From Alentia gelatinosa (Eukaryota > Annelida > Polychaeta > Phyllodocida > Polynoidae), in the NCBI GenBank assembly GCA_950022655.1, contig OX465579.1, positions 51,997,950 to 52,061,949 of the forward strand: a DNA stretch of 64,000 bases, written 5' to 3'. Shown one piece after another: positions 35,401 to 48,274 of the stretch; position 1 is the first letter of the stretch; each line of letters starts with the position of its first letter. Made by a program: the position numbers and the translations under genes. The notes below the pieces were generated by a model that saw only the letters and a list, made by a program, of their open reading frames with translations, was not told the origin of the DNA and searched no databases.

Positions 35401-36530
35401 GCCTCACAATCCTCCTTCATTTCACCTAGATTCGCTCCACCTTGCAGCCTCCACTCCCTCTCGCGGTCCCGGCCCTTCCAGGCTGGCCAGCATGCCCAGC
35501 CACAGCCTGGGCTGGGTGTCATGCCATGCAATCGGCCTCATTCACTCCACAAGAATAATGACTTTCTCTTCTTGTTAACACTCGCCATAGGGCTTTGTAA
35601 CTCTAAAATTCTCAATTGCCCTGGCAATTGCCTAGTGGGAAGTTTTCATGGAATAAATGTTTTCATATCATTTCTCTTCCATGTTAGTCATTAGACACTA
35701 GGAAGCCCCAAGGGACCAATAATATTTCCAACATTACATTTCTACACCTCGTTTCAACCGTCATATTGTCACTAAGACATTGCCATCATATATGTGCATA
35801 TACACTAGAAAAAGTACATCCAGCCTATTTCTACCAACCCCTTGAGCGCACCTCACATGCAGTCACAATCTCTGCCAATAGCCTAACTGCCAACTGTTAA
35901 TAGACACGGGCCATTGGCAGCAGCCCAAAGCCAATAGCCCACACCCGCTGCCCACCGCTAACAGTCCGCATCTAGCTTCCCACAGCTGGCGTTATGAGAC
36001 ATTGTCCCACGCTAAATCCCATGGTCAACCTCTGCTATTCTCCCCTCATTGTGGAACGCACGCCTAGTGCACCGCGGCTCTCACTATAAACTAGACGTTT
36101 TTCTTGCAGAGATGGCGGTCCCGTCATAGCACTTTTCCCCGGAGCTGTCCAGCAGGCGGCCCCTCCCAAGGCCGGGTCAGGTCCTGACCGGGCACCAGGT
36201 TGACATATAATTCGCCCGCCCCTCACTGTGTCTATCGACGTTATCCCAGGCTATCAGAGGTTGCAGCCTGATATCAGCCGCTGACCGCGGACAGTGGCTG
36301 AGAGGGCCAGCTGATACCACCCGCCTTTCTCGCCAACTGGCTTTCTCTTATGGCCCACTGTCTGTCTTTTATTGCTCACTGCCTTTCTCTTATTGACTAA
36401 TGCCTTTTCCCCTTTCCCTACTGCATTTCTCCATTTACCCTCTGCTTTTCTCTTGTTGTCTACTTCCTTGTGAACTCATTGCCTACTTTTGCATTACTGC
36501 CTGCTGTATCTCAAAAATTACTCTCCATTA
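35401..36530. other. Unassigned region
   Basis: A short perfect palindrome, CAATTGCC-CT-GGCAATTG, lies near 35,613. Pyrimidine-rich tracts occur around 36,320-36,480. No gene is recognised. Confidence 0.4.
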
Positions 36531-36838
36531 AGGCCTGTTTCCATTGGCCGATTTCTTGTTACCAATCTACAGTCAGGACCCGCCGACGGACTTTTGGCAC
36601 TGTGGACCCAATATCGGTCAATGGAAACAATCAAGGTTGTGAAATGCCCCACGACTTTTTCTGTTTAGATTATGCAATGTGGCATCACCCACCACTGAGT
36701 GAAAGCTAGGTCACTGAGTGAAATCTACTACCCTCAGCGATTTTTCTATACCGACGCACAGTTAGTGGCACCACCGACAGACTTTCTGTGTAACTCAAAA
36801 TGTCTAAGCAATCCTCGTCGGCCAATGGAAATGAGCCT
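36531..36838. mobile_element. PIF/Harbinger-like MITE (308 bp)
   Basis: The left end AGGCCTGTTTCCATTGGCCG and the right end (reverse-complement reading AGGCTCATTTCCATTGGCCG) differ at three positions. The flanks are TTA on the left and TCA on the right, close to the TWA duplications typical of PIF/Harbinger elements, whose TIRs often start GGCC. An internal third copy, tcggtcaatggaaac near 36,616, suggests nesting or an internal end. The superfamily is inferred from the termini only. Confidence 0.55.
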
Positions 36839-39800
36839 TCACCCACTACCTTTCCTATATTGTATTACCAAAGGAATATCTCACTATATCTCTCAATATA
36901 TTTTCTCACTTCTACTCAAAACCTGCCATCAATAGGCAGCTGCATACTGCTGCCTGCCCGATACAATCATTCTACAATCCAATCATCATTGATTATTACC
37001 TGCTACCTACCAGCCATCATCTCCTACCACTTTCTCATTGCATCCCTCATCTTCTACCTGTCACCACCTGCCACTGAGGCTGTAGGGCACTGCTTTCTCT
37101 ATCCATTGCCCATCAACCACTATTCTCAACACCTCATAAACTACATACCATTACCCACTGACCACTACTTAATACATACTGGCTACTACCTTTGCCCACT
37201 ACCTCGTTTTTCAATATATCGCTCATATACCACAACTCACTACTCGTCATTGACACCTGACTGTCCCCCTCCCTGGACCCATCCCCCATAGACCGCATTA
37301 GTCCTGACGTCATTTTGGTGCCAAACAAATCCAAAGTCTGAGAAGCACTGCATAGACGTAGCATCGTGGCATAGTAGAGTTAAATATAATGTAGAATTAA
37401 ACAAATTGAGATGTCTAGGATCGGCGACTGCTGCACTTATGAAGGGATATCCCAATGTTTGGCACCATAACGTAAGGGAAACCCCACTCTCGGCAGGTCA
37501 AATGACGTCACACTAATACGGTCTATTATCCACTGCCAACCGCACAATACCCTAGGCTTACATTCCATCACTCATAGACCACTACCCAACCACTGTCTAG
37601 TCGCTACTATCCATCTTCCTCTGCACACCTTAACCTTCCCATCACCCTCATGCACTATTCCCAACCTGCTATCCATACCGTTTTACTGCCCCTCGCTCTT
37701 TACCTCGACTGTCTGCCCAACTGACATATCCCACCACTCACTGCCTATCACTGATCACGCATACCCCACATCCAATTGTCCACCATCCACCGGCGATTGC
37801 CCATTGTTCATTACTATATATACTCACTGCCTACGTTCCAATACCCATTTACCCGGTTACTAGTCATTACCTACCACTGATCACGCACTGCCCACGTTTC
37901 ATCACCTATCGCTCACTACCCAGTTCCCATCAGTCATCGGATACTGTCTTGTGCCTCCCACCCACAGTCTATCACAATTCTCCTACTTCCGAATCTCTCT
38001 GGGGACTAAAAGGTCGTGTCATCTCCACCAGCTGGCCGCCCACTGGAGGCAGTTATGATATAAACCCAGGTCCCGCTGTTCTGTGGACGGGTCGGCGCGT
38101 TATCGATGCGGCCGTGTTTACCACCCGCCAAGGTATTAATAGCGTTATTATTGTGTAATCCATGGACGGAAGGGATCGCTGCAGAAATGCGTTACATAAT
38201 GATTACTGTCTACTGCGTAACCCCTACACCCGGCATTACAACAAGCTTCCAATTGTTAATAGCGTATTAATTAACATTCCATTGCACACTCAGATGTGTT
38301 CATTAACACGCAGCTATGTGTGGCCGGAAATCTGGCAGATAACTGTGTCGGCGTCGGCAGGGCTGCCTGTTAATCTCACCGGCAGGTAACTAACTCTTTG
38401 AGCCACTCACGCACACAGATTACTCAGCACACATCGCCGCGTTGCTAGGAACCACTCTCATGCCCCGCCCGACTGACCTTTGTTTCTCACTTTAACTGAT
38501 TAGTAATTAATCATGCAGGTCTCTGATTAAGACTGGATTCCTGATGAATGATGAATTGAACTGGTTCAAGGTGAAAGGAAATCCGCTCGTATAAACACCA
38601 TAGAGGAAACTTGGTTTTCGAAGTGCAATATCGGTATCTCTGAACTCGACTGGACTGTATTGCTTTCCTGTCATCTCGTTTTATAGATTCCATCTCGCCG
38701 TCATGCGACACCAGCAGTTGATCTGACAACGACTGCCACAGACTATCACAGCGCCAACGTTGAAAGGTTTGAATCCCCTTCCAAGTAACTTACCTCTGCC
38801 AGTGTTTTCCAATCACCATCAACTCTCAATGCCCTTCCTGTTTCTTTAGTCTCCCACCCTCTGATTTGCTAACATCACAGTTTTCCCATGTCTTATTCTC
38901 TTTATCTTTTCAATGTCTAATCTGACTGATCATACTTCCCAGGAGCTTTCGTTCCTTCTCAATATGTCTCTTCTAATGTCAAGTTCCAATCTAAATTCCT
39001 ATGCATCTTCGTCTGGTGTCGACCTAAAGGACCAAGTGCTGTTGTTTATCGGATATCAAACAGTTTATCTATAGGTGCCGTGCATAGTGGCCAACAGAGG
39101 TTAGAGGCCCAACAGTTCAGATTTAGGCCGTTTTGTATGACAAGGCTGCTTCTGATGGTTTTCTGATGTATTACACAAATCGTTGGAGAGTTGCAAGAAT
39201 AGTATATTCATCGTATCATTCCGATGAAATATGATCAAGTAATACTAGTAGTGTGTACATCTATCAGTACATAGAGGGATATAAAATGGGGATAAAAAGA
39301 AACAAAAACCAAACTGTTCACAACAGTGCGTCTCATGTCAAATGATCAGGTGCTTCAATTGGCCAATACTTTGTGAACACACTGGCATCGTTTTAAAGGG
39401 GTTCGTTCGATGGCACTGGACCAAGTTTGTTAACGCCCGCTCGATAAGACGTCATTAGACTTACATAATGATGTCGGCAGTAAGAAAACTTAGTCAGATC
39501 GATGGATTTTCCACACATAGGCAGCCTCACTGAGCACCTGAGACTATAAGGTTTGACAGAGGCCATTAGGGTTTACATATGCTGCTTGACATATATATGC
39601 TGTTTAATGATAACAGGTTCCAATTTTTCTCTACATAAGAATCTCAATGTTTCAGGCTTCATGCTCGAGTCTGTTTCACTATGACCCTACGAGGGATTGA
39701 GACTCCAAACATTTCCTGCCTAAAATGCACATTTTTATCTAACTACCTTACCACGGTCTTAAATAATACGATGAGGTGAGGCTCGATGGTATTTGCAACA

Positions 39801-40099
39801 GATTTGTAGCTGACCAGGTTGGTGACTGGGTTGTTGTGTGGGTCGATTGGTGGGCTGGGGGCCGCTCAATATCTAAAATGATTCTCCTGAGAGAGACATA
39901 TGCTCATAGGAAGAACTTCGTTGAATAAACATGGATTGTCCGAATAGGGAAAAGGACGAAGACATGAAATGTCCTTAACTAACCAATATATAATCAATTT
40001 ACACGCTTGAATAATATCCTTCATAGCTTCTAAGAGTTATATGTAAATGATACATTTATTCCCCATTGAATGATAAGAATAGATTTTTTTTTCTAATTG
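36839..40099. other. Unassigned region
   Basis: Low-complexity CACTGCC/CTACC pyrimidine-rich sequence runs from about 36,900 to 37,960, with spurious frames up to 163 codons. From 38,000 to 40,000 no gene or repeat is recognised. Confidence 0.4.
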
Positions 40100-40230
40100 A
40101 AAAAAGACCCAACAAAATTCTCTGGGGTTTGAACTCAGGACCTTCTGATTACCACCGATTTTGATTGGGCACATCAATAGCGCCAAGGCCAGACAGATAG
40201 AACAACCAATCCCAGGAAGGCTTCCATCAT
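40095..40230 (-). repeat. tRNA-derived SINE-like head
   Basis: On the minus strand GAGTTCAAACC (40,126-40,136) matches the RNA polymerase III B box. TGGCCTTGGCGCTA (40,178-40,191) is an A-box-like string about 42 bp upstream of it. The sequence around the B box (aatcagaaggtcctgagttc) is tRNA T-arm-like. A T/A-rich tail follows at 40,080-40,110. It does not fold as a complete tRNA by eye, so a SINE or tRNA pseudogene is more likely. Confidence 0.45.
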
Positions 40231-40342
40231 GAACAGCCCCCATAGAGGGCCGTTGAATAATACTTCTCGAACATGAGGCTGGACAAATAGATAAATGGAA
40301 AGATGAAACCCATACTGGATAACCTTTGTTATTCAGGGCAGC

Positions 40343-40648
40343 AAACGAGTTTGACAACGGCAGCGACACCTCAAGAGGTGTCTTCCGGGACGGCGAATGG
40401 ACGACAACATGGACAACATTTTCAAAATGAACAAGTTTTTATGCAGCTACAACCTTTCAGTTTCTCTTATCGCCAAAAACCTGTTCGCCGACGACATATT
40501 TTGTTACGCTACGTTTTGACACCAACGAGACCTGTAAAAAAAGATTTTATCGTAGTCATTTAATTTTGAGGTGACTTGGAGGAGGACTGTGCGGACGACG
40601 GACACTTTCACCGACGACAATTTCGGCGAGGGGTCGTCAAACGCGTTT
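40343..40648. repeat. Possible short TIR element
   Basis: aaacgagtttgacaac (40,343-40,358) and the reverse complement of 40,633-40,648 agree at 14 of 16 positions. GACACCTC-aa-GAGGTGTC lies just inside the left end. No target duplication is convincing. Confidence 0.3.
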
Positions 40649-41046
40649 AATTATGCCTGTCGTCCATGGGGAGTGACATCCTGGGTTAAAGTCTCGTTGG
40701 ATTGACCCCGATCATGTCTCACGACAAAATGCACCCCCGAGACTTGAACGAGAGTTGGCAAATATTGTAAGTGGTGCCCTATAATGGCATTTTTAATAAG
40801 TAATTCCCATATTTATAATTCTAAATGAATCTGGCTAAATACTTCAGATATTCTCGATTTATCCAGTTTGTTTTCAGACCATAAAATCCATATATGTGTA
40901 GATTTAAATGTGTACATGAAGCTGTTCTTGTTATTTTGCTTATCCCAGGATACCCAAGAGAGTGTCACCAGTCAGGAGAGTTCCAGGACACTTTTCATGA
41001 GGTATCATTCCCCACGATAAATTATTAAACGCAAATTGGAAGATAC
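40649..41046. other. Unassigned DNA
   Basis: No feature is recognised. Confidence 0.4.
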
Positions 41047-41265
41047 CTCGTGGATTGGATAGGTTCGTGGGTGAGCAGCTTGGTGAATGGGCAGGTTGTT
41101 CGGTATGCGGGTTAGAGGGTAGGCAGGTTGGTAGTTGGGCAGGTTGGTGGGCCAGCAGGTAGGTTGATTTGCAGGTTGGTAGGTGGGCAAATTGTTGGGA
41201 AGGCAGGTTGGTAGGTGGACCGATTGGTCGGTTGACAGGTTGGTGGGTGGGTAGGTTGGTGAGCT
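41047..41265. repeat. Low-complexity GGTTGGTNGG repeat
   Basis: Irregular 8-16-bp units of the type caggttggtaggtgggc recur across about 220 bp. Proline/threonine-rich frames on the minus strand are artefacts of this. Confidence 0.8.
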
Positions 41266-43137
41266 TGCATGAGTAGGCTAGAGGATGGGCAGCGGAATGT
41301 CACATCCAGTGTCATAGTGGCAGACCATAGTGAATAACATGATTATAAGTATCACATTATGGATGTCACATAGTAGTGAGTGTCCTATACTATATAAAGA
41401 GAGTGTAGACGGGATGGAACAATAAAATTCTATTATGTTGAGATAACGATAAAATGTTATGTATGTCAGTAGTCAGGAAATAGTAAAATTGATAAAAAGG
41501 CAAAATGCGAAAGGAACGAGTTATGATATGTAGGGTCGGTGGGTGGTAAAAATAAATGGCGATTTGATAGGTGTAGGGGAATTGGTGATATGGGCGACGT
41601 AGGAGGAAGGTGGAAGTGAGTAGGTGTGTACTTATTAGGGTAGACCTGTGGGGTTGTTCGGGTAGAAGATGACGCCAGGTGATGGCAAAGAGTGCTCCTG
41701 GTCAATTCAAGCCATGTGTACCCGTTCACGCTAGACATTCTTCATCCAGATGATTTGGGTATCAATGTTCAGACAGGAAATTGAGCAGTAAGGTGGTTGT
41801 TGCCTCAACAGTCAAAATGGATATTGAGTGGTAAAAGTGTTGGTTCCAAACTTTAAAGCGAACATTCTGTATTAAGGTGGCTAGTATTCGAGGGGTCAGA
41901 ATAGCAGAGGAACGGGTTGAGAAGTCCCTGAAGCAATACAGTTGGCGAGTTGGCGCAAGAAGCAGTGGTCAGGTCGGGCCGGCTCTCCAGGGTCGGAGGT
42001 CCCCGTGCTGCTCGGCGCCTACCGCCAGTAGCGGTTACCGGGCAGCTCTCCGGGCGAGTCCCAGGGGGCGCATACAGACCCTGCCTCTCACCTACAGCCG
42101 TGAATATCGCGCATGACAAGACCAGGCGTAGCTTGGGGTCGCGTGTGGCCGTGCCTTTTGTCACGTGGGCACACGACTTCTTCTGATGCTTAAAGTATGC
42201 CCCCTGGAGGGCAATAGATACATCGCGGGGGGAGGGGGCGGAGGTAGACGTGAATTTAAGCTGGCAGGCGTTTTCTTATCAGGAACTATAGAAAAGATTT
42301 GTGCTATTATGGCAAGGAGTTTTACAAATTTCAGCAAGTAAAATTGTACTGACATCAAATTGATTTAGATTTTGATGTGTGTTTCAAATATATCTAAATG
42401 GTGTTATTCATAGGAATCCTCGTCGAAAATATTTGTCATGAATTGATTTAAGTACGGATCAAAATGCACTTGAGAACAATCGGTTTTTATGTATGCGAAA
42501 TTGTATCCCATTTAAATGAAACATGTTATTTAGGAAATTGCTTGGGCATCAATAGATAGACCCGTATTACTGGTAAGGTAAGAATATATTTCGGATATGG
42601 GGATTTGGTCATAGATAGCAAAACGGCTGGGCACATTTTGCAGGAATGCATTTTCATGTCGTGTCAGCTTGGTCTAAGTGCTTCTTACTGGTCCATTTCC
42701 TGAAAGTTAGTGTGTAGATCAAACCTATCCGTCACGCCTGTCCACTACAGTCTGAGATTTCTATATTTTGTTTTTTGGCTCCGTCCTTCAGCGTTTGCAC
42801 AGAGTTAGTGAGATGAATAGATCATAGCGACAAGTCGCCTTAGAGGCTCCTTTTCCTTGGAGCACCTCTGTATGGAGTGAACCCCGACCTGTTTGACTCT
42901 ACATCTTAAAATACGTGAATCGGTCTCGACTATTTTCACGAGTGATATTCTACCGCATGACTTTCTTTTTATCTAGAACAAGATTCACAGTTCACCACGC
43001 TATGGGAGTGTATAGATGTTCTCCATGAGGCGGTTGCTAAAGAGTTTCAAGCGTATCAAAAAGAAACTGGTGCATATTTCATTTATCAGCTCTGCTAACT
43101 TCTGCCGTTTGCCACATTTTAGATGCGTCACTGGAGA
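41266..43137. other. Unassigned region; GC-rich patch at 41,940-42,180
   Basis: The GC-rich, CpG-containing patch has open frames on both strands (about 80-100 codons) with no recognisable domain, and one CACGTG at its right edge. The rest is AT-rich without features. Confidence 0.4.
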
Positions 43138-43152
43138 CCCCCCCCCCCCCCC
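43138..43152. repeat. Poly-C run (15 nt)
   Basis: Fifteen consecutive C residues are visible. Confidence 0.95.
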
Positions 43153-44936
43153 AAATGATAAGTCTTCCCGAAATTCGAAGGAGAATTCGCCCCATTTTGG
43201 AGATTCACACAGTAATTGAGGCCTCGCATATATGTTCACTTGCAGACTATATAAATCTGCATCCACTTGCAACAACGGTGAAGTACAAGGAACAACAAAC
43301 ACATCGCACATGATACCGAGTATACCGAGTTGCTTTTGGTAGGATTATTGAATGATATTACCAAAAGAAACAAGCTACCTAGGACGTCCCAGCACAGTAG
43401 ATATACGTTTTATTAGTATATACCTTACATATCAATATTAGTTAGATATCTATCAAAATCATGACAACTTGAAACCGCCATCCATGTCTTCCTTTGAATA
43501 AATTACATTTGAGGACTTCCTGAATTGCATTGACGACTATTTTTGTCACTTGAGGGTGTTAGTGTTATAACACCCTTAGTGTTGTAGGGGTATATAGATG
43601 ATTACTCTAGCCCTTCACAACAACAGGCGTAAGCTTCACCCCACCTGCAACAACCTCCATGACAACAACTTACCTGCTTGTCAGTGACATCGTCAAGCTC
43701 ATGTGACCGGACTGCCCTGATGCGACCCTCCTCCGACCTCCACCTCCTCCACCCCTTTACCCCTCAACCCATCCATCCCTTCTCCACCTCCCCTTCCTCT
43801 CTCCACCCCACCCCTGCCGGTAGATAAGCTCTAGTCTTATCCGCCTTATCCTGCCTGCCACACCTCGTTACTTCATCTCCCACCACCTCTAGTCCCCCGG
43901 CACCCACCATCACCTGTGTACATACGTTTGTTCAATATCACCTATATTTGCCTAACTGCAAATAGGCATAACTGTTCTTGCCTACTCTAGCCTCAAATTA
44001 AAATAAAAGTTTTTAAAAAAAGGAAAAAATTATCGGTACCAAAAATCCGACCTCCTCTATGCGGAAAACGGGAAATCGTGAGGACTAACAGATTTAGGAT
44101 GTTTTGGGGTTGTATATTTCTTATGTTTCCTTTTATTGGGGTGGAAGGTGGCCAATATACAATACCTTACTCTACATTGTTGACATACTTTACACAAACA
44201 AACCCATTATCCCCAATAGACAACACACTGTACAAACACAGCCTTCGTACTTTGCTGTACACAAACATATTAGTCAAGTCTCCCATTCCCCTTCCAGAGA
44301 CCCCTCGGTTTACCATAAAGACATGAATATATGTCTCCATCCCTTCAACCTTTAGAGTAGCTGCTTCGTAATCCGTTGCATCCAAATATCTCCATGACAA
44401 ATTGTCCTCTCAGGTTTCTTAGATGTTTCTGTGTCCCAGTCCATTCGCACCACTCGATCAACATAAAGTATCACCAAACAGCTACTCCACCCTAGTTTCA
44501 TCCAAAATATCCGTTATTTTCAAACAACCACTGTATCCCCTAGAATGTCCATCTTACCCAACTACCTCACTGAACGATTTACTCTGCACCCACAGCCTCT
44601 GATCTTATCGCTGGAAAACATTGCCCGTCAGCCCTGGCGGTGGTGTGAGCCTGCTCTGTCAACAAGTTGGTGTTTAGGATCAATATTATTAAAAGCGTAC
44701 AGAGTGATCCCAATGTTTACACCGTGCGGGGTGCGACCGGGTGTGTTGGAGGAGATGTAGGAGGGGAAGGGTAGGAGGCGAATCACTGATCATCTTCACA
44801 ATCTGAACTGAGAGCTATAGAAACAGATAGAGATAGTGACAAAAATAGGCCAACGAGATAGAGGGAGGCAAGACAGGAATAGGCAGGCAGAGAAAAAAGA
44901 TAGTGACCAGATTGGAAACAGGATTAGCCAGGGAGC

Positions 44937-44973
<37 letters not shown>

Positions 44974-46139
44974 AGATAGACAGACAGACAGAGACAGAGA
45001 CAGAGACTAAGGGAGTGAAAGCTTTACATTTCTCTAAATGAGAGGATGATGATAGAATAATCAAAATGAAAGAGATCACCATGTTATAAGGCAAAAAAGT
45101 ACACAGATACATTGGGTGGACTGGAATTGAGAAAGTTTTTCTTTTGAATCTTCAAGAGTTACATAACAGCACTGAGATTCATCTGGAATGGTTAGCATCT
45201 TAGAAGTATGATTTTGTAAATCACATGGGCAGATTTAAGGAGAGAGATGGAGATGGAACGTAATACATGAGAGTGTGAGAAAGAGAAAAGCTAGATGAAC
45301 AGAAAGAGGTGGAGGGGAAGGGATGAAAAGGTTTACGCAATTTCAAAATATTTAACTTAAACACTAATTTGCAAACCCACCTTTCTTTAACTCAAATCCA
45401 TTACAACCTTTATTTACTCCCAAGAACTTGAATCAACAAGGTAGTTGATTACAGTCTCCAAGCACTTTCCACAAGCCACTGTGTCGTGCTTCATTGGCGA
45501 CGAAATCTGCATGGGGAACAGTGTTTAGCAGTCTGTAATTGTAAGGGGTCAGGCAAGATATGATCACAGCCCCGAACATTTCTACCCATCTGCACATCAT
45601 ACCTTTTTTGCTTTTTGTGCGTTGTCGTTATACAAGTCAAATTAACATTTTCTGATGCGTTTTTCCCATCACATCGCTATCGATAAGAAGACAGAAAGAC
45701 ATCAGAAATAATATTGAGGGAGAGAGAAACTCTGCAAAGATGAATCTATCATTTTTAGTCCCGACCAGGCTTATTCAGGTCGCTTTCGTATTTTCCCCAC
45801 ATTCTGTAAAAATTGGGTCAAGAGAAAATTATCTTGAAACCAAGTCACGTCATTACTGAGTACCTGCTGCACAAATGCCAAACTTATGAGAAAAGGACAA
45901 CAATAATGTATAAAAGAAGAGAAAAATAAGTAACGTAACAAAAAATAGCTATGAGGAATGCACGTGACTTGCAATACTAAATTGTACAATATGGTTATTC
46001 TCAAAAAGGTGACATATTGTGTTTGGCCCCGTTCAGACTGCTGCGACTTGTCCGCAACAATCGTTGATTCTGAATGGGTCATATCGAACCTTAGAGCTAA
46101 CGCTTATTATGCTATAACCAAGCTCTTTTAGTATGATAT
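43153..46139. other. Unassigned region with a GA/GACA simple repeat
   Basis: A GA dinucleotide run followed by GACA units lies at 44,937-45,007. Pyrimidine-rich sequence occurs at 43,720-43,900. No gene is recognised. Confidence 0.4.
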
Positions 46140-46545
46140 ACCGAGATATCACTCAGGTTATTCCTATTTACTATATACCCATGCCGTATATACTGTAGAT
46201 ACGCACCATTTCGGCATATGACGTAAAAATACTGTACGGACCAGCGGTCCGTACACTAAAATACGGACCACCTTGTCATACACATTTATTAAAATTTTGG
46301 TTGTTAAGAAAAATGAAATTGATTTTTTTTTTAATTTCGGGTATATAGTAAATATATAACGTCCAACCATGCTTGTACAAGTCACAGAACTCGATGATAA
46401 TTTACGGTTTGTACGGAACTCGGCGTAAACGCCTCGGTCCGTACAAACCGTAGATTAGCATCTCGTTCTGTGAATTGTACAGCATGGTCAGGACGTTCTA
46501 TATAAGTACCACTAGGAGAAGCAAAAAGTTAATTGTACCAGCTAC
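46140..46545 (+). mobile_element. Foldback MITE family, copy B
   Basis: This is colinear with copy A at 33,830-34,170 in the opposite orientation. Its right part, about 46,359-46,507, is a long imperfect palindrome with arms of about 65 bp. The arms share aacgtcc, ccatgc-tgtaca, tcacagaac, gatg-taat-tacggtttgtacgga. A second short palindrome, acggacc-ag-ggtccgt, lies near 46,236. The outer ends share an aatta-actttttgct-like string, suggesting terminal inverted repeats. Confidence 0.8.
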
Positions 46546-47223
46546 CGGGAAATAAAGACGAAGAACGTGCTAGGTAACAGCCATAACTAAATCAGCCTCC
46601 CCCCCTCTCTCTTCCGTGCGTTTGCATTTTTCTGCATGCCTCCTTGTACTTTCAAGTCACTTCCGGTTCCGGTGCTGGCAGTGTTCCGTGCGCGTATCGT
46701 CATGGAAAGAACTTACCTGCAGACAAAGTGTACATGCAGGGACGTGCAGAAGACATTTGAAGTTAGTTGTTGATCTCCGCCTCTCGTGATGTCACGCGAG
46801 AAAAGTGGGAGCGAGTGAAAGTATACACTGATCGCATACGGCTCTACTGCAGAGTGGGCTCCACTGACTGAGAATCTCTAAGAGAGGTTGTGTGTGTGGC
46901 GAGGGAGCATGTGGATTATATCACACTCAAGCGGCACGGATACAGGTATAATTCCTACTCCCGACCCCTGCAGAACCACAAAATGCCATGACATGCCCTG
47001 TGTCCTCAATGTCTCGGGACTGTTGCTGAAAACGTTATATCATCTTTGATTGGAAAAATATAATATGGCTATGAGAACCGACGAGACGAAAATACTCTGT
47101 ATGATAGGCAGCCACTTTCTTACCCTGTCCACTCCCATCACCAACCCCACATAGGACAGATGCCATTTTAATATTCACTGGATATTTCAAGAAACTCGTA
47201 TTTAGAATATTATCAGAGATATA
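46546..47223. other. Unassigned DNA flanking the piggyBac insertion
   Basis: No gene or repeat is recognised. The segment ends at the TTAA target of the element that follows. Confidence 0.4.
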
Positions 47224-47227
47224 TTAA

Positions 47228-48274
47228 CCCTTTCGCGCCGGGCCCCCCTGGGGCGGGAAACGGCTATAAGCCGGGTAACTCGGTCAGCGATACCCCAGTG
47301 GGCCGGGTGGTGGCGCCCTGATCTGCCAGCTGAGAGCAGTCCAGTCCCGAAATCAATGTAAATAAATATGTTTCCCCCAACCAAAGCAATAAAGTGTGGT
47401 ATCCCAATGACCGCTTTGTTATATAGATTAAGTGTACGAAATATGGGAGATTTCTATCAAACCAATAAAAAGATATCGCCATTTTAGTTCCTCCTTCTTC
47501 ATAAGTTTAGGCGGGTGAACAGTGGCGTCCCGTTGACTGGCGGTTCTGGCCCTTCAGTCGAATTGGATATTGCAACGGGAAAATCTGCCATTATGTTATG
47601 AATCATTCAAATATCACTCTACCAGCTGAGGATGAACAAAATATAAGTATTCCCTACGTATGTGGGTGGTTATTATGAAGAAATAGTCAGCAGATCAACG
47701 TCTATGGACAGTACCAAGTTGAGACATCGATCGCAAAATAAGTGTGACAGTGGTTTATATTGACAACGCCAGCCTGCGAAGTCCCGGTTCTGCAGTGATA
47801 TAACTTTGCTGCTGTCATAACCATACAAAAATGCATTGACATCTCTAATCATCACCCTGGGAATATTCCACAAGTCTTCACGATTCTGACAGTGTCTGGT
47901 TTATTCATATAGACGGCAAATAACGGGAGAAAATGGATATTTACCAAGGCGCCGAACCTAACAACATGCTACTCAGTGCAGTGTCAATGAAGCCAATACT
48001 AAGAAAGCCGAGTTGTTTAGCCATCACCTCGCCCAGGATTTGGTTGATTTACTCCTACAAGACGTTATGACATCGCTATTGGATTATACTGGAAGGAACA
48101 GAAAAGCCTGCTGATTCTGTCCCCTGTGAAATCAACATCATTATATTCTTTGCTGGATCTGTAGGAGTCAATCTCACCAAGGGGTTATATATGTGGCTTC
48201 GCCCCAGCATGGCGTGTTTGTGGTCGGCACTTTCAAATCCAGCAACTCCCTTCACCGCAGTGCAAAGACAACGT
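47228..48274. other. Left subterminal non-coding part of the piggyBac element
   Basis: Just inside the TIR are short palindromes (a GGGCC/GGGGC cluster and CGGCT-ATA-AGCCG near 47,261). No open frame of interest is present. This is the region downstream of the transposase stop. Confidence 0.6.

Noticed and set aside
36800..37291. 163-codon plus-strand frame
   Set aside because: It is driven by low-complexity CACTACC/CTGCC pyrimidine-rich sequence, with no domain.
41005..41315. Pro/Thr/Gln-rich minus-strand frames
   Set aside because: They are translations of the GGTTGGT simple repeat.
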